From: Rhypophila decipiens | Taxonomy: Eukaryota; Ascomycota; Sordariomycetes; Sordariales; Naviculisporaceae | NCBI GenBank assembly: GCA_033297075.1 | Contig: MU858082.1 | Span: forward strand, 62,001-126,000 | DNA: 64,000 nt | Direction of reading: 5' to 3' | Shown: positions 20,343 to 32,528 of the stretch, one piece after another | Layout: every line of letters begins with the position of its first letter | How positions within the stretch are numbered: position 1 is the stretch's first letter | The notes under the pieces: generated by a model | Told to the model about the DNA's origin: nothing | What the model saw: the letters and a program-made list of their open reading frames with translations, nothing else | Databases searched by the model: none | Made by a program: the position numbers and the translations under genes

Positions 20343-22742
20343 TCACGCCGTAACCGCTACACCCGCGTTCACATCGTTCACTTTTACCTCTCCGGCTACA
20401 TGTTCCGACGTGTCCGACCCCGCCAGCCCAGGCGCAGTTGCTGTTGGCGGTGCAGGTGCAGCCTCCCAGAGCATAGAAGACACCTCCAAGACAACAACAT
20501 CCTTCTTCCTCTCCACCGAAGCCCTGACAGTGCGCATGTACTCCTTTTCCCAAGCCTCAGTGAAGCTAACATGCGGACTGAAGCCCTGATCAAGCACCGG
20601 CTCCCAACTGCCTTGTTCTTTTCCCCAACCAACCGAACCTGAACTCGTCTGCTCTTCACCACCGCTGCCCCCAAAAGTATCCGGATTAGCAATATCCACC
20701 ATCCTCGTCTGCTTCAACGCCCCACTGTTGCCCGACGAGACAACCCAAATCTGCCCCGGACTCTCCCATCTCTTCTGGGCCTCATTCCGAAGCCACTTCA
20801 GCTCCTCCGCCTCAGGCGCCTCTTTCCTTTGCACCTCACCGGTTTGCTGTCCCTCTGGCTGACACAAATCCACAAAATACGTCCCACTCGCACTATCCAC
20901 CAATACCCGGACGTGAAACCCCCTCCTCATGTGTTGATTCCAAAACGTCAAGACAGCAAGCTGATAGACGACGGGTACTATGCCGATCCCGCCGCCGCCG
21001 CCAAGTTTGGAGGTATCGATCCCCGTGGCCCGCAACGTACCAAACTCCTTGTTCCAATGGCCCCTTCTCGCTTGGATGTCGACAATCTGATACCCCGGGC
21101 TTACTAGATCCCTGGCCTTGACCAAAACCAAGACATCCAACTCGTGGCCCCGTCTGTCTTGCAGCGCTAGAAATCTCGCTGGGTTGTTCTGGCATATATA
21201 CACTGTTCTTGGCTCGGCAGTCGCTAATGCTGCACCAGAGAGCCAGGTATACATCCTCGTCCTGGTCCGAAACAAAACATTGGGAGTGTCTGTTTCGGTG
21301 AGCAGCATGCCCAGCCGACTGGACGGGTCATCTTGGCTGTGCTGACAATTTAGCACGCCGAGATAATATCTGTGGCTGGTCGACGACGAGACGAGCCCTA
21401 TGTTGACGGGCGAGAGTTTCAAGCGGATTTTGAGTCCTTTGTTGGTCATTTTGTAGCTTGTGTCTCCTTGGGCGATGGTCGTGGTTGCGGGCACGACCCC
21501 GTCCATTCCTGCAAAGTCTGCTGGTGATTTTGCGAGAATCCCCGTCATGCCTGCCATCTCGTCGGGGTCAAACTTGTCAAGGTCGTCGTCTTCTGGGTGA
21601 GGACTGGAATACTCCATCATCAGGCTGCTGCTGTCTTGCTTGACTAGCCCCCAGGCAAAGAGGGTATGATCGTCGGAAATCTTGATGATTTCTTCTTGTA
21701 GCCTCGTAAAAGCACCCTCGAGTCCTTCACCGTAGAGCAGAGGCATGTTGACGCCAAAGAGGCCCATCAGACAATAAGCTGTGTCTTCGGGGCGAGTGGT
21801 CTTGCGCTGCGAGGCCCAGGCCATCCGGCGGGCTATGCAAATCTTGAAGACCTGGGACGGATCAGAAAGCACCTTGGCCTCGATCTTGGTGACCTTTTCG
21901 ATGTGCTTCGAGAGGATGGGGTCCGATTTCGTGCCGAGCCATTGCCATCCCTGGGCAAAGAAGATGACCCTGCGCGGGGCGACGAGTTCTTGGAGTGTGA
22001 AGCCCCGCGTGAACCAGCGGGACTTGGCAAAGTCGTGCTCCCAGGTTCGGTAGCCGCTCTTGTACTCTTGGAAGATGACGTCTTCGAGGTGGGCGTAGCA
22101 GACTGTGGCGTTGGCGTACCAGGTGAACATTGAGTTGATCGCCTCGGAGATTTCGTAGCCGTTGGTCCGGTCGATGCAGATGGTGTCGGCCCAGAGGTAC
22201 CGGTGGCCGTCGGAGGTTGCTTGTTTGGCTGCCGAGAGGATCTTGGTGAAGCCCGGTTTGAGTTCCAGGGGGTGGGGGGCTGTTGGTGGAATGACTGGCA
22301 TGAAGCCTTGGTGTCTGTCTCTTTCGTCTTGTTCTTGGGGTCTCCTATGCTCGAGCTCATGGTCATGGTTTTCTGAGCCTGCATCTGAGCCTACTTCCTC
22401 TACGCCGTCTGTGATGGATTTTGATCGGGAGTGGTGATGTCCGTTTCCGTAGTTGAGCGGGTAGGACCTGCCTGTCCGCATGGCCACTAGCATGGAGGAT
22501 AGCAACATCATCCTGACTGCTTCCGCCCTGTCAGGGCCAAATGATGATGCTGCTGATGCCCTCGCCATCAATTGCTTCTGCTCGAGACGTTGTTTTTGGG
22601 CCTGGCGGTGCTTGGCGATGGTCTGGAGCTCAGCCATCGTGAGCTCCTGCCGGCCCCAGGTATGTGAGAGGATGGCATATTTGGGAATATCTGTGCCGTA
22701 GAATTCCTCTAGCTCTAACGTGGTCACGTTGAGCAGTCTCAT
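20343..22742 (-). CDS. HET-domain (heterokaryon incompatibility) protein
   Basis: An intronless frame of 799 residues. The HET domain fills the N-terminal part with all its conserved blocks: YAILSHTWG near residue 22, YLWADTICIDRTN with EAINSMFTWYANATVCYAHL, and RWFTRGFTLQELVAP. The following RPEDTAYCLMGLFGVNMPLLYGEG and TLFAWGL blocks are the usual C-terminal extension of this family. A Gln/Arg-rich insert (about 43-70) and an acidic, His-rich linker interrupt the domain's front half. HET domains trigger vegetative incompatibility and cell death when activated by partners. No NACHT, WD40 or prion-forming partner is fused here. The frame is intact and its first ATG is the standard MRLLNV start. 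Confidence 0.93.
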   Translation of the reverse strand: MRLLNVTTLELEEFYGTDIPKYAILSHTWGRQELTMAELQTIAKHRQAQKQRLEQKQLMARASAASSFGPDRAEAVRMMLLSSMLVAMRTGRSYPLNYGNGHHHSRSKSITDGVEEVGSDAGSENHDHELEHRRPQEQDERDRHQGFMPVIPPTAPHPLELKPGFTKILSAAKQATSDGHRYLWADTICIDRTNGYEISEAINSMFTWYANATVCYAHLEDVIFQEYKSGYRTWEHDFAKSRWFTRGFTLQELVAPRRVIFFAQGWQWLGTKSDPILSKHIEKVTKIEAKVLSDPSQVFKICIARRMAWASQRKTTRPEDTAYCLMGLFGVNMPLLYGEGLEGAFTRLQEEIIKISDDHTLFAWGLVKQDSSSLMMEYSSPHPEDDDLDKFDPDEMAGMTGILAKSPADFAGMDGVVPATTTIAQGDTSYKMTNKGLKIRLKLSPVNIGLVSSSTSHRYYLGVLNCQHSQDDPSSRLGMLLTETDTPNVLFRTRTRMYTWLSGAALATAEPRTVYICQNNPARFLALQDRRGHELDVLVLVKARDLVSPGYQIVDIQARRGHWNKEFGTLRATGIDTSKLGGGGGIGIVPVVYQLAVLTFWNQHMRRGFHVRVLVDSASGTYFVDLCQPEGQQTGEVQRKEAPEAEELKWLRNEAQKRWESPGQIWVVSSGNSGALKQTRMVDIANPDTFGGSGGEEQTSSGSVGWGKEQGSWEPVLDQGFSPHVSFTEAWEKEYMRTVRASVERKKDVVVLEVSSMLWEAAPAPPTATAPGLAGSDTSEHVAGEVKVNDVNAGVAVTA

Positions 22743-25472
22743 GATGAGGAGGGCGGTGTTGTTGATATCTGTGGGGTGCCAAGACCTGGTTCCTTTGTTG
22801 TGGGAAGTGGAGCCCTGAAAAGGGGCTCGTTGTCTGGGAGCGGATCACGTTCTCAAGTGTCAGAATAAACAAAAGAAAAAGATGAGAAAAATCACGAATG
22901 AGAAATTGAATTAAAAGAACTAGAAAACAGGGGGACAATCTGCCACGATGAATTTTGCCATTATTCCCAACTTCCGGATGTCGGGCATTGCTGGAGCGAG
23001 CGATCGGACCCCATGTGGTCCAATAGCAGGCCGCTACGTATGTAAAGTGGGACTTGGGACGAGAGGGTTTGAACTGTTCGGCCCACAACACAAGCATGAG
23101 CCTAACATCAAACGAGGAAAATATGGGGGCTGGACCGTTGAAACGCATTCCCTAAAATGGGTATCGGAGCTGTGAACGAGCATGAGCTGTTACAGGGGCT
23201 GCTGCGATTGCAAGGAAGATAGGGGTTGAGCACAGGTTGATTGATTGGGCACCATCGATGTCATTGCCAATTATCAGATATTAGGGCAGGGCGACGTTGT
23301 TAATCGTATAGCTCAAGCTTAACTGCGATTTAACCATGGCACAACTCGCCGTCAATTTCACGCGTCCGTTGTTTTTCTAGAGAGGAGGGACGCACGCCAA
23401 GATGGAGAACAAGATTTTTTCTGGTATAGACTAGAATGAAAATGATGAAAATATTTGAACGACCGATATGTCAATATTGCAATTTTTGTAAATCCCGTCT
23501 CAGAGATGTCCTGATATATCTCTAGCTCGTACTGTAGAATTAGGTTGAAACCCCCAAAGCTCTGTACTTGTTTGATGACAAGTGTTCCATAGGTCTTAAT
23601 GTGGAAAACCCTTGGTTGCCTTGACCATTCATCAGTATCGAATCAAGACGATCTTGGAAAAGCAAGACCTATCGAGCTCTTTAGCTATCGTTTGTGCTCA
23701 CATAGGACCTTTCGTTGTCAATTGTGTAGCCCTAGCTCAGCTGCGTTGGCTCTCTTTCTTTGACAACAAACCTGCCCGACCACGACATACCACTCCATTG
23801 GCATTGAACCTCCAATTACGGCAGGTCGTCAGTGCCGGTTAAAAGGCCAGCAGCTGATTCAGTGACGTAGTGTCATCAAATAATATCGTGAAGTCATTGT
23901 CGTACGACCTGATTCATACTTGTTCACACTTCCTCTGGCCTATTTATGAACAAAAAGTAGGATATGATATATGAAATATTGGCCTCACACACGAGAAAGG
24001 GAGTTAACGTTGACTCTCACCAGGCTCTCAGCACTCCTTGGTCATCATTGATGACAAAGACACTAGCGGTAAAATGATTCAAATGGCAATAATGTTATAT
24101 CATCTTGATGTTGAGAATGAGTGCACAGGAGCTGATTCATACCACCGAAGAGTTCGAATATATGATTTGTCATGCTGTCTAGAATCGCCACATAGAGAAG
24201 ATTTGGAGCTTCCACGCCACTTGATTTCTACGCCATTGAAATTTCGGGGAATAGTCATCATAAACACCATATCCAAAAACTCAAATAACCCGGTAGCGGT
24301 ATGAAGTTGTCATCAACGACGGGCCTTAGTCATACCCCGACCCTAAATCAATTTCTCTGACGTCAGTCCACCGATCGTGTCTCTCACTTCAGCCAAAAGC
24401 GGAGATATTCTCGGCCGAGAAATACAGCATCCCCCAAGCCATACAGAACAGTACATCTAACATGCATAACGGGACCACGAGGTGCGATGTACACGTGTGA
24501 GATAACAGGACATGTATCGTATCCAATATGCTGAATTAATAACCTGAATTATATTCTCTGATATTTACTGTATCTAAACGTACTGGCGGGCCTTCAGCTT
24601 GCACCGAGGTCCGCAGTCATGGCGCAGTCGGTGCATTGTTGACATAGCAGGACAGCACCATAACATAACTGTTTGCTTCCGGCGGCGAAAGATAACATGA
24701 GTGTCCGGGCCACCGGCTCATGGATGGAGTTGCCCGACAACATGGGAATGTTCGGGAATCGTAGTCTTGGCGATTACCCCGATCGATCCGGATTCCGGAC
24801 CTCAACCAGCTAATGCCGCGCCCACCCCTAACCCAGCCTTCGCAGTCCCCCTTTCCCTGCCATTCTCTTGGACTCTTGGAAAGACGGCCAACCAAGCGGG
24901 ACTGTACATCATCGCCAACTTCAGTGACCGTGATATCCAGAGTTCCAGGGAATTCTCAAACCACTGTCTAATTCTCCTCTCTCTTTCCAAAATATTGAAG
25001 GTAAACACCATCCACCTCACGTCTTGAATGCATGTACAGGAAAGGGAAATGATATATACCGGTAGGGAAATAGCAACAAAACAGAAATTTACAAAATGCC
25101 AATGCTGAAACATGTGCCATGCAATGCCATGCGTGTACTTTTTTTGATCCGCCGTTGCGCCATGCGATGCTGAGAGCATGGCCATGCTCGTATCCGTAAA
25201 GAAACTAAGAAAGCCTAGTTTTCGGTCCTGCCAGGGAACCCTGGGAAACAAAGGAAAGTGAAAACGCCCTCAGTTACACACGTGCCTCGTTCAGCTGAAC
25301 ACAACCTGAAGATGCATTGCGTGCCGTCAAATGAAATACAATATGGGACTGGTTTCGTTTGTCGAACTTAACAATCCTGCGCCGTAAAGGTTTGATATTA
25401 CCGACCAAAAGCATCAAACCCTGACAAGTTCTCGCGAATGCAATATTGAGATTTTTGAGTCTTGTAACCGGA
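22743..25472. other. Long gene-free stretch, about 2.7 kb
   Basis: This contains the HET promoter and an AT-rich interior (about 23.2-24.6 kb). I see only short scattered frames and no inverted-repeat ends, transposase or RNA gene. A minus-strand frame near 24.8-25.25 kb has some hydrophobic residues but no conserved motif. Confidence 0.5.
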
Positions 25473-28400
25473 TCAATTAGCTGGCCCTTGAGGAGGGTGG
25501 TAGGAGTACTCCGAGTAGATGAGTGGTGGCTGATGGAACAAATGTGGCGGCTGTTGAAGAGCTGGGAATGGCTGCTGCATAGGCTGCTGTAATTGCTGGG
25601 GATGCGGCTGCTGAGGAGGTTGCAACCCCTGGGGCATCAGCGGCATGCTATGCTGAAGCTGTTGCAGACCATGCGGAATGGCCTGGAGACCCTGGTGTAG
25701 AGGTTGGAGACCTTGCTGGACCGGCTGTTGCATATGCGGCAAATGTTGGAAGCCCTGGGATGGCGGAGGAAAAGCCAGAGGTCCGGACTGGGTAGGCAGT
25801 AAAGCCGGAGTGGCCGGAGCAGATGGCCCAGCAGAGCTCGGGTCAGGTGTCCGTCCAGCGAGACTTGGGTCTGCGCTGTTGGATGCTGGGCTGCCCGCTG
25901 CTTTCTCGGCTTTCTTGTTGGCCAAGGTGGTGCGTCGCTTTTCGACCGCTCCTTTCATTTCGCCAGACGCCCAACGCCCTGTTCTGCAGTTAGTAACTCT
26001 TCTCAAATTGGAAATCAAAAAGGAAGAACTCACTTCTCATGGAGTAGCTCATTTTCTCAGACTTGCTCATCTCGGCATATGGCTTGTCCTGTAGCTCTCC
26101 TTGGTCCCCATTGAGCATGTTCGCTGTGCCGCCTGCTGGCTGTGGAGCTAATTCCACTGGTGTACTAGACTTTGGAGCACGTGATGTCTTTGCCGTTGAC
26201 TTGGACGCCGGGTTTGGTGCAATGTTAGCTGGAGTCGGCGTTCTCGAAGGCCCCTGGGATGTTGGCCCATTGTTGGTAATCTTCAGTTTGATCTGAACAA
26301 TGGGCTTCTTGGCGGCCGGTGGTTCTGGAACAGGAGGAGGAGCCGTAGGGGGCTGGTAAACGGGCACCGGGGCCGCTTTGAACGTGTGAATGAAAGGCCC
26401 TGGAGCAGGAGCCAGAACAGGAGGCGGATTGTTAAAGAACATTTCCGGTGCTTTCAGGCCACCCACCGGCTGTGGCACCGAGGCCGGAGGAGGTTGAGAA
26501 ACCGGAGAAGGCTCCATGGGTGTGGTCATGGGTGTGGCCGTGGCTGTGGCCGTGGCTGTGGGCTTTTTCCGCGGAGCTCGCTTCTTGGGATCGACGTGCT
26601 CCTGTGAGGAACTGGCGCCGACGGCACGCGCCTTCTTTTGCGCTCTAGGCTCAAGCTCAGGGTCGTTCTCGAGTGCAAAGTTCCGCTTTCTCTTGTCCCG
26701 GAGCGAGTATGTTGTCTCGGAGGTCTCCATGGTGTGGACTGTTGCCTCAGACGACGCAGTTGAAGGCCGGGACTCGAGCGGAGTGTTGACGGGCGAGGGA
26801 TTGCTGTAGAACGACGAGCTGGCAATCTCTGCAGATGTTTTCTTGGCAGGACGCTGTTCGTTTGGTCTGGGCTGCTCATGTTCCGCAGGGACAGAGGTGG
26901 GAGGGGGACCTCGCTTGCGAGTGATGGCCGGCTTGACCAGACTGTCTTCATCCTCCCCCTTCCTATTATCAACGGAATCGGGAAGTGCAGCGGCAGCTTC
27001 CTCCTGTTCTGCCAGAATCTCTGCACGCGGCCGAGGACCACGCCGTTTCTTTCCTGCAGAGCCGGACGGAGCCTCCTCAACCAGAGCCTTGGATGTATTT
27101 GGCTCATCCTCAGGTATGAAGCCAGCACCCGGTTTTCGCTTTGCACGACGGCCAACGCCTAGAGCTACAGAGCCAATAGGCGTCGCTGCCCGACTCGGTT
27201 CTTTGCTCTGGTCCGACAGGTTTCGTGGCTTTCTGGTCCGTTTTCCCTCGATGACATTCTCTTCTGCAAGTTCGGCGCCCTTTTCTGTCTTTTTGCGATC
27301 ACGGAGTCCTCGCTCGCCACTATCCCAACGTTGCTCTTCTGGATTCTGCTTGCCAACTCTTGCAGGGTGGGGATCGTACTTGAAGCCGTAAGCCTGGGCC
27401 ATGATTCGATCGTTTTCTTTCTGCCGCTCAAGAACAGGATCATCGATATACGGCCTGGGAGCACGAACGCCCTTGAGCTCAAAGGGTGGTGGTCCCTTGT
27501 GGCTCTCATCAAAATGGCGACGCCAATGGTCTGGCTCGTCAGGTCTTTTACGGTTCTCCCAGTTCTCAATCGCCTTGTCGTTGGGCAGCCGGCGTTTGGC
27601 ATTGTCTTCGTCATCGATGATCTTCCGCAGCTCAGCGGCCTCTTGCTCCCAGATGTGCAACGCCTCTGTAGCTGCAGCCGTGGTCTTGTAAAGTGTTTCG
27701 GCATCCATTTCTTGCCAGTTCTCAAGCGCCTCAATGAACTCTGATGGATCACGGATCTTGGGGAACGAATATTGCTTCCTTGGTATATGCAGCTTCTCCA
27801 CCGGCTCGGCAGCATTGCCGGGTTCAGTCCTCCCATCGACACGCTCCTTGGCCTCTTGGTCGTTCTCTTCCACCGCCACTGATTCGTCAATAGGAGCAGG
27901 GGAAGGCGCCGCGGTGGGCTGCTGAGAATCGGCTGCTTGCGAACCTTGGGGTGTCTCGTCGAAGGATGCAGAGACCGAAAGTGGCGGTAGCTTACGCAGT
28001 GGCACTGGCGCCGCCGTGGTGATGGGCCTGCTCTGCTTCTGAGAGCTGATGAGCGGATACTCAGTCGGATCCCCATTCGGGTCATTGGCAGCTTTGTACT
28101 TGCGCACGCAGTAGTTGTTGAACTCAATCATTGACATGCGCTCTAGACCCATCTCTGTGCGTTTTTTCATTTCTTGACGGTACAGTTGGAAGAACTCGCG
28201 CTGCTTCAAAGGATGGCGCGGATCCCAAACAAACTCTGGGGTCTGCCGTTCTACAGGCGATGGGGTTGGAGCAGGGGTTGGGATCGAACTCTCGACTAGC
28301 TTGGACTTCTCCAGGTAAGGCCCAGGAAGGAGGACCTCTTCGCTCTCGTACGGTGTCAACCGGAGCTGAGCGCCGTAAGGCGTTGGCCGGGAGTAAATGG

Positions 28401-29817
28401 TCTCCAGTCTCCCCTTGCGGCGAACTTGGGACGATACACCGGCCCGGGAAGGTTGAGGCGACGCAGGTGCAGGGCGTGATTCGTCCGTGGGCGCGAAGGC
28501 CTCGCGTGGCTCTGGAGTCTCAGTCGCCTCGATGGACCCGCTCGTTTGTGGGAGTGCAGAGAAAGTCGGCAGGTCCTTCTCGGAAGCAGGCAGTGGTTCC
28601 GGAAGCGGTGCTGCCTCCGTCTTAAACTCGACTATCTGTTCTGGCGCGGTGTGCTCGGGTGACTGGGCACGTGGTTCATCCACATTCTTAACCTCCGTTG
28701 ATTGATCGTCGACGACTTGCTCGAGACTTGACTCGACTCTCTTGACTTCGGAATCAGATGCGACATGATTTACTCCATCGTCAGCTTTGAGTTGGATGGG
28801 AAGCGATGGAAGTGGTAGGTCCTTGGATTGCATCTCAGCCTCGCCCTGTTGGTCGACCATGAGTCCTTTTTCAATGCCTTCGCTCTCAGGCGCGACAGCG
28901 ACCGCTTTCTCAACATGGGGGATGACTTGTGGCTGGGGAGTGGGTGGCTGCACTTTCGCTGCTGTGTTGTCGCTACCATCTGACGTGGAAGGTGATCCTG
29001 GCTCTTGCAATGGTGATGACAGCTCTGACACTTCCGTCTCGTCGACATTTTCATCCATGGAGATGCCAACAAGAATAGTGTCTCGGATTTCATTATCAGA
29101 CTGCTGGTCCTCCACTACCTTGAATGACAGAGTCGTTTGGCCTGGCTCGAGTTCACTCCGGCGCCTAAGCGAGCTGGTCTTAGCATGAGCAGGAGCAGGA
29201 TTTTCTGAACGACGGCGCTTCGCATGGGCGGCGGCGTCGTCAAAAAAATCATCTTCAGAGTCTTTACGCTTGCGACTCCGTGCGTTGGGCGTAGTGGTTG
29301 ACTTGGATGAATCCGGCCGGGGGGCATTCGGAGTGAGATCGTCGATCTGCTCCTGGGTATAATCAATGCGAGCACGTCTCCTCAGAGAGTGGCCGCCCTT
29401 TGAATGAGCTTCGTCATCGGCAGTGCCATCATATGAAGCTTCAAAGGTCTTTGCTCGCTTAGGGCGAGACGAGTTGCCGGCGGCCATGTTGGTGCCTGAT
29501 GGGAGAGATGGCGAGTCGAAAGTGAAATTACTGGGGAAGGTTGTGCTCCGAGCGGGGCGGTCAGTCCCCGGAGTGACGCGAAAACTTGAATCCCCAGACC
29601 GAGAGGCCGGACGCTGCTGGCCGGAAAACACGACTTTTGATTTGCCACCTCTTTGAGGGGCGGTGAAGGGGGCGCGATGGCTGGCAGCTGATGTTGATGA
29701 GGCGATAGGGGTTGTCGGAAAAGTCGGAATCTCAGTCTCGGGTGAGAGCTCATGAGAATGAGAAGCCAAGGTTGCACGCTTTTTTGGAGCGCGCGCGCGC
29801 CCACGTCCACGGTCCAT
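25473..29817 (-). CDS. Large disordered, probably nuclear protein
   Basis: Exon 29817-26034, a 54-nt intron (GTGAGT, branch CTAAC, AACAG) and exon 25978-25473 give 1,429 residues. Extending the first frame without the splice gives a false end; the phase-1 splice joins SMR to RWASGEM. The N-terminus is basic (RGRGRARAPKKRA) and most of the chain is Pro/Ser/Glu-rich and disordered. The most conserved-looking blocks are PYGAQLRLTPYESEEVLLPG, RHPLKQREFFQLYRQEMKKR with an FNNYCVRKYKAAN helix, and ENWENRKRPDEPDHWRRHF. The tail is Gln/Pro-rich. Many KKR and RKR clusters suggest nuclear location. I cannot name a family. The gene is divergent from MTC1. Confidence 0.8.
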
Positions 29818-30899
29818 TTGCTGTTTTTCAATAAACCTACACCATATGATTAGATGCGGTGTTTGGAGCAGCGGCGGATGTGCAATGTGGTGGCAGTGTG
29901 AGGTTGATGTCTCGTGGGAATTTGTGCCAACTTGCTGAGTAGTGTGTTTTTGCGTCTATGATTGAGCGAGGTGGTCCTAGTGTTGGTGAGGCGAGAAAAA
30001 AAGCGGACGGCACTAACCTCAGGCCTTGGCACAGTCACCAAACGTGTCAAGGGTGAGTGCTGAGCGACAATTGGTGAAATTGTTAGGAGCCAGTGGCCCA
30101 GTGTCAGTCAGTTTGCCGTTCCCTGCAAAAAGGAGTAAGTGTCTTAGAGACCCCGTCCAGCGCCACCAAAACCGGTGCAACCGTCGTCAAAAGTACAGAG
30201 GGATAAAATTCAGAAAGATTTTATTAAGTTGATTGCTCTCACAGCACGGGGAGAGTGTGCACGAGTTGTTGTGGACGGATATAAAGACGTGATTATGAGT
30301 GTTGGGTTGTTCGCTTGTCCTTGCTTGTAGATTTCTTCTCACGTCAATTTTGGAGTGTTCCCCGAATAAGCCATCGTTCCGACCACTCAAACCGTCCGTG
30401 CCGCCCCGCCATCCCCACTTCTCACAGCTGGCAGCCAGCCGTCAGCCCGCAACCTTGATTCGTTTTTGGGAAACGCGATGCAGCCAATCAGAGCGCTTGC
30501 ATCGGCTGCAAGACAAATGCTGGCCTCTGGCTGAGGCAGGCTATCACGCGGCTGGTGGATCAATTGACTGGGAACAGCCGACCAGGAGCCTCGAAAGCCC
30601 CTGTCAGTGGTGGGAACTGGCAAACATCTGGCAATGGGACCAGTCCCTGACGCAACAACCAGATCGTCCATATCGCGACTTTGAAGCTCAAAAGCTGACG
30701 ATAGAGCGACAACAACATTGCCGATTTTGTTTTGTGTGTTATTGCACCGAACCTTTGCGAGCTGCTTAACTTCCGCATGCCCCTTTTGTAGAGCTATCCC
30801 AGCCACCCCGCTTTATATACGCATCTCCGGTCGCATCACCAAGCTCAGCTCCCGACCCATCGCGACCACGCATACCCGTGCACCTTTCAACAACCAAAC
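29818..30899. other. Divergent promoter between the nuclear protein and MTC1
   Basis: About 1.1 kb of CT/CA-rich DNA leads into both ATGs. No further feature is seen. Confidence 0.5.
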
Positions 30900-32528
30900 A
30901 TGGCGAACAAACAAGCGAAGTCAGCCGCTACCGATGATCTTGACGATCTGTTTGAGGGAATCACCGACGACACGTCCCTCAAGAAGACGGTCAAGTCCAA
31001 AGCACCAGCTGCCAAGGGCAAGTCTGATGCTGCCGAACAGGACGTCCTAGCCGCCCTTGAGAACGAGCTTGACGAGAGGCCGCCCTCCCGACCCCATACC
31101 CCCCGTGTCCGAGAAATTGCGGCTGTTAAACGGACATCGACCAATACCCCACCACCCGCTGCTGGCGCCGGCGCCGGCGCCGATGCGCACGCTTTGCGCA
31201 AGTCCGCAGAGAGCGCCCGATCGTACCACGCCAGCTTCACACCTAGTGCCACGAGCTCCGAACTACAAGAGAGTGAGAGAAAGGCCCCGGCGGAGCAACC
31301 ACAGCCCGCTGCCTCGAGTGGTGGCGGAGGCTGGTGGGGAGGACTCTTGTCGACGGCGACGGCTGCCATCAAGCAGGCCGAGGCAACAGTCAAAGAGATT
31401 CAGCAAAATGAGGAAGCTAAGAAATGGGCCGACCAGGTTCGTGGTATCAATGTCGGCGCGCTGAAAGGCTTCGGTATGTCTATTTGTCGTCCATTCCCAT
31501 CTCACTGTGCTATAGTCTAACTCTTTTCTTGGTCAGGCGACGAACTCCGCCATCGGGCCCTTCCGACCTTTACCAACATCCTGCACACGCTTGCGCCTCC
31601 CATATCCTCCCACGAACGTCTGATGATCCATATCACTCACGACCTGGTCGGATACCCGTCTCTCGACCCACTCATCCATGGTGTGTTCAGTCGTGTCATG
31701 GCTCAGGTTGAAGGTGGCGACCTCCTCGTGATTCAGCGCGGCCACGAGTCCACCCTGCGCAGTCCTGGCTCCGAGAAACAGTCTTTGTCCTTCTTCTCGT
31801 CGGACCAGTCATCTTATGGATGGCGGGATGGTCCTTGGTGGCGTTCGGCTGATCCTCCCCGCGACCTGGGCTTGATCAAGGGTCTCGTTGAGGGCACCAA
31901 GCTCTGTCGGGCCAACGCCGACAGCTATGCCAGCGACTTCCTGAACCAGTACGGTGGAATCGAACAGGCACGTCAGCGTGCCATTGAACCTCTGAGCGAG
32001 AGCAATCCCGTCCGTCGTTCGGACCTATTCCTCTCGGTTCAGGCTATCACCGTAGCGGCAGAAAAGGGCCTTTTTGCGGGCTCGACGGCCGCTGAGAAGG
32101 AAAAGGAATCCTCGTCTGTGCATGAAGAAGACCGTGCCGACGAGATGGTCTGCTTCGCCGTATATATCTTGGACCCGGTCCATGAGATTCAGTATTCCAC
32201 CGTCAGCCAGCACATTCCGGCAAAGTGGATCCGCTGGTTGGATGCACCGGCCGCGACGCCGGCAAGCGGGGAGTCGTATGAGGGTGATGATTATGAGAGA
32301 GTGCCCGAGGAGATTCGCGAGATTGTCGAGAGTGGTGCTGTCGATCCGCGTGAGTGGGTTGCCGAGTGGGTCGAAGAGGCGTTGACTTTGTCTATTGGCA
32401 TTGTAGCACAGCGCTATGTAGCCCGAAGAATGGGTGTTGGTGAGGGCGGTATTGGCAAAGGCAAGCAGAGGATCGAGACCATTCTCGAGGAGGGCGGCGG
32501 CGAGGCTGCCCGGGCTGGTCTGTTTTAA
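30900..32528 (+). CDS. MTC1: Maintenance of telomere capping protein 1 (Mtc1)
   Basis: Exons 30900-31473 and 31537-32528 with a 63-nt GTATGT..GTCAG intron encode 521 residues. The order is characteristic of the fungal Mtc1 family: an acidic N-terminus (DDLDDLFEGITDD), a Pro/Ala-rich linker, the GGGGWWGGLLSTATAAIKQAE block, AKKWADQVRG, then the long domain with LIHITHDLVGYPSLD-like sequence, DGPWWRSADPPRDLGLIKGLVEGTKLC, CFAVYILDP and PREWVAEWVEEAL. Yeast Mtc1 was identified by genetic interaction with telomere-capping mutants; its biochemistry is not settled. The frame is intact. Confidence 0.85.

Noticed and set aside
24802..25251. 149-codon minus-strand frame with hydrophobic patches
   Set aside because: No ATG in good context, no homology cue, and composition looks like translated non-coding DNA.
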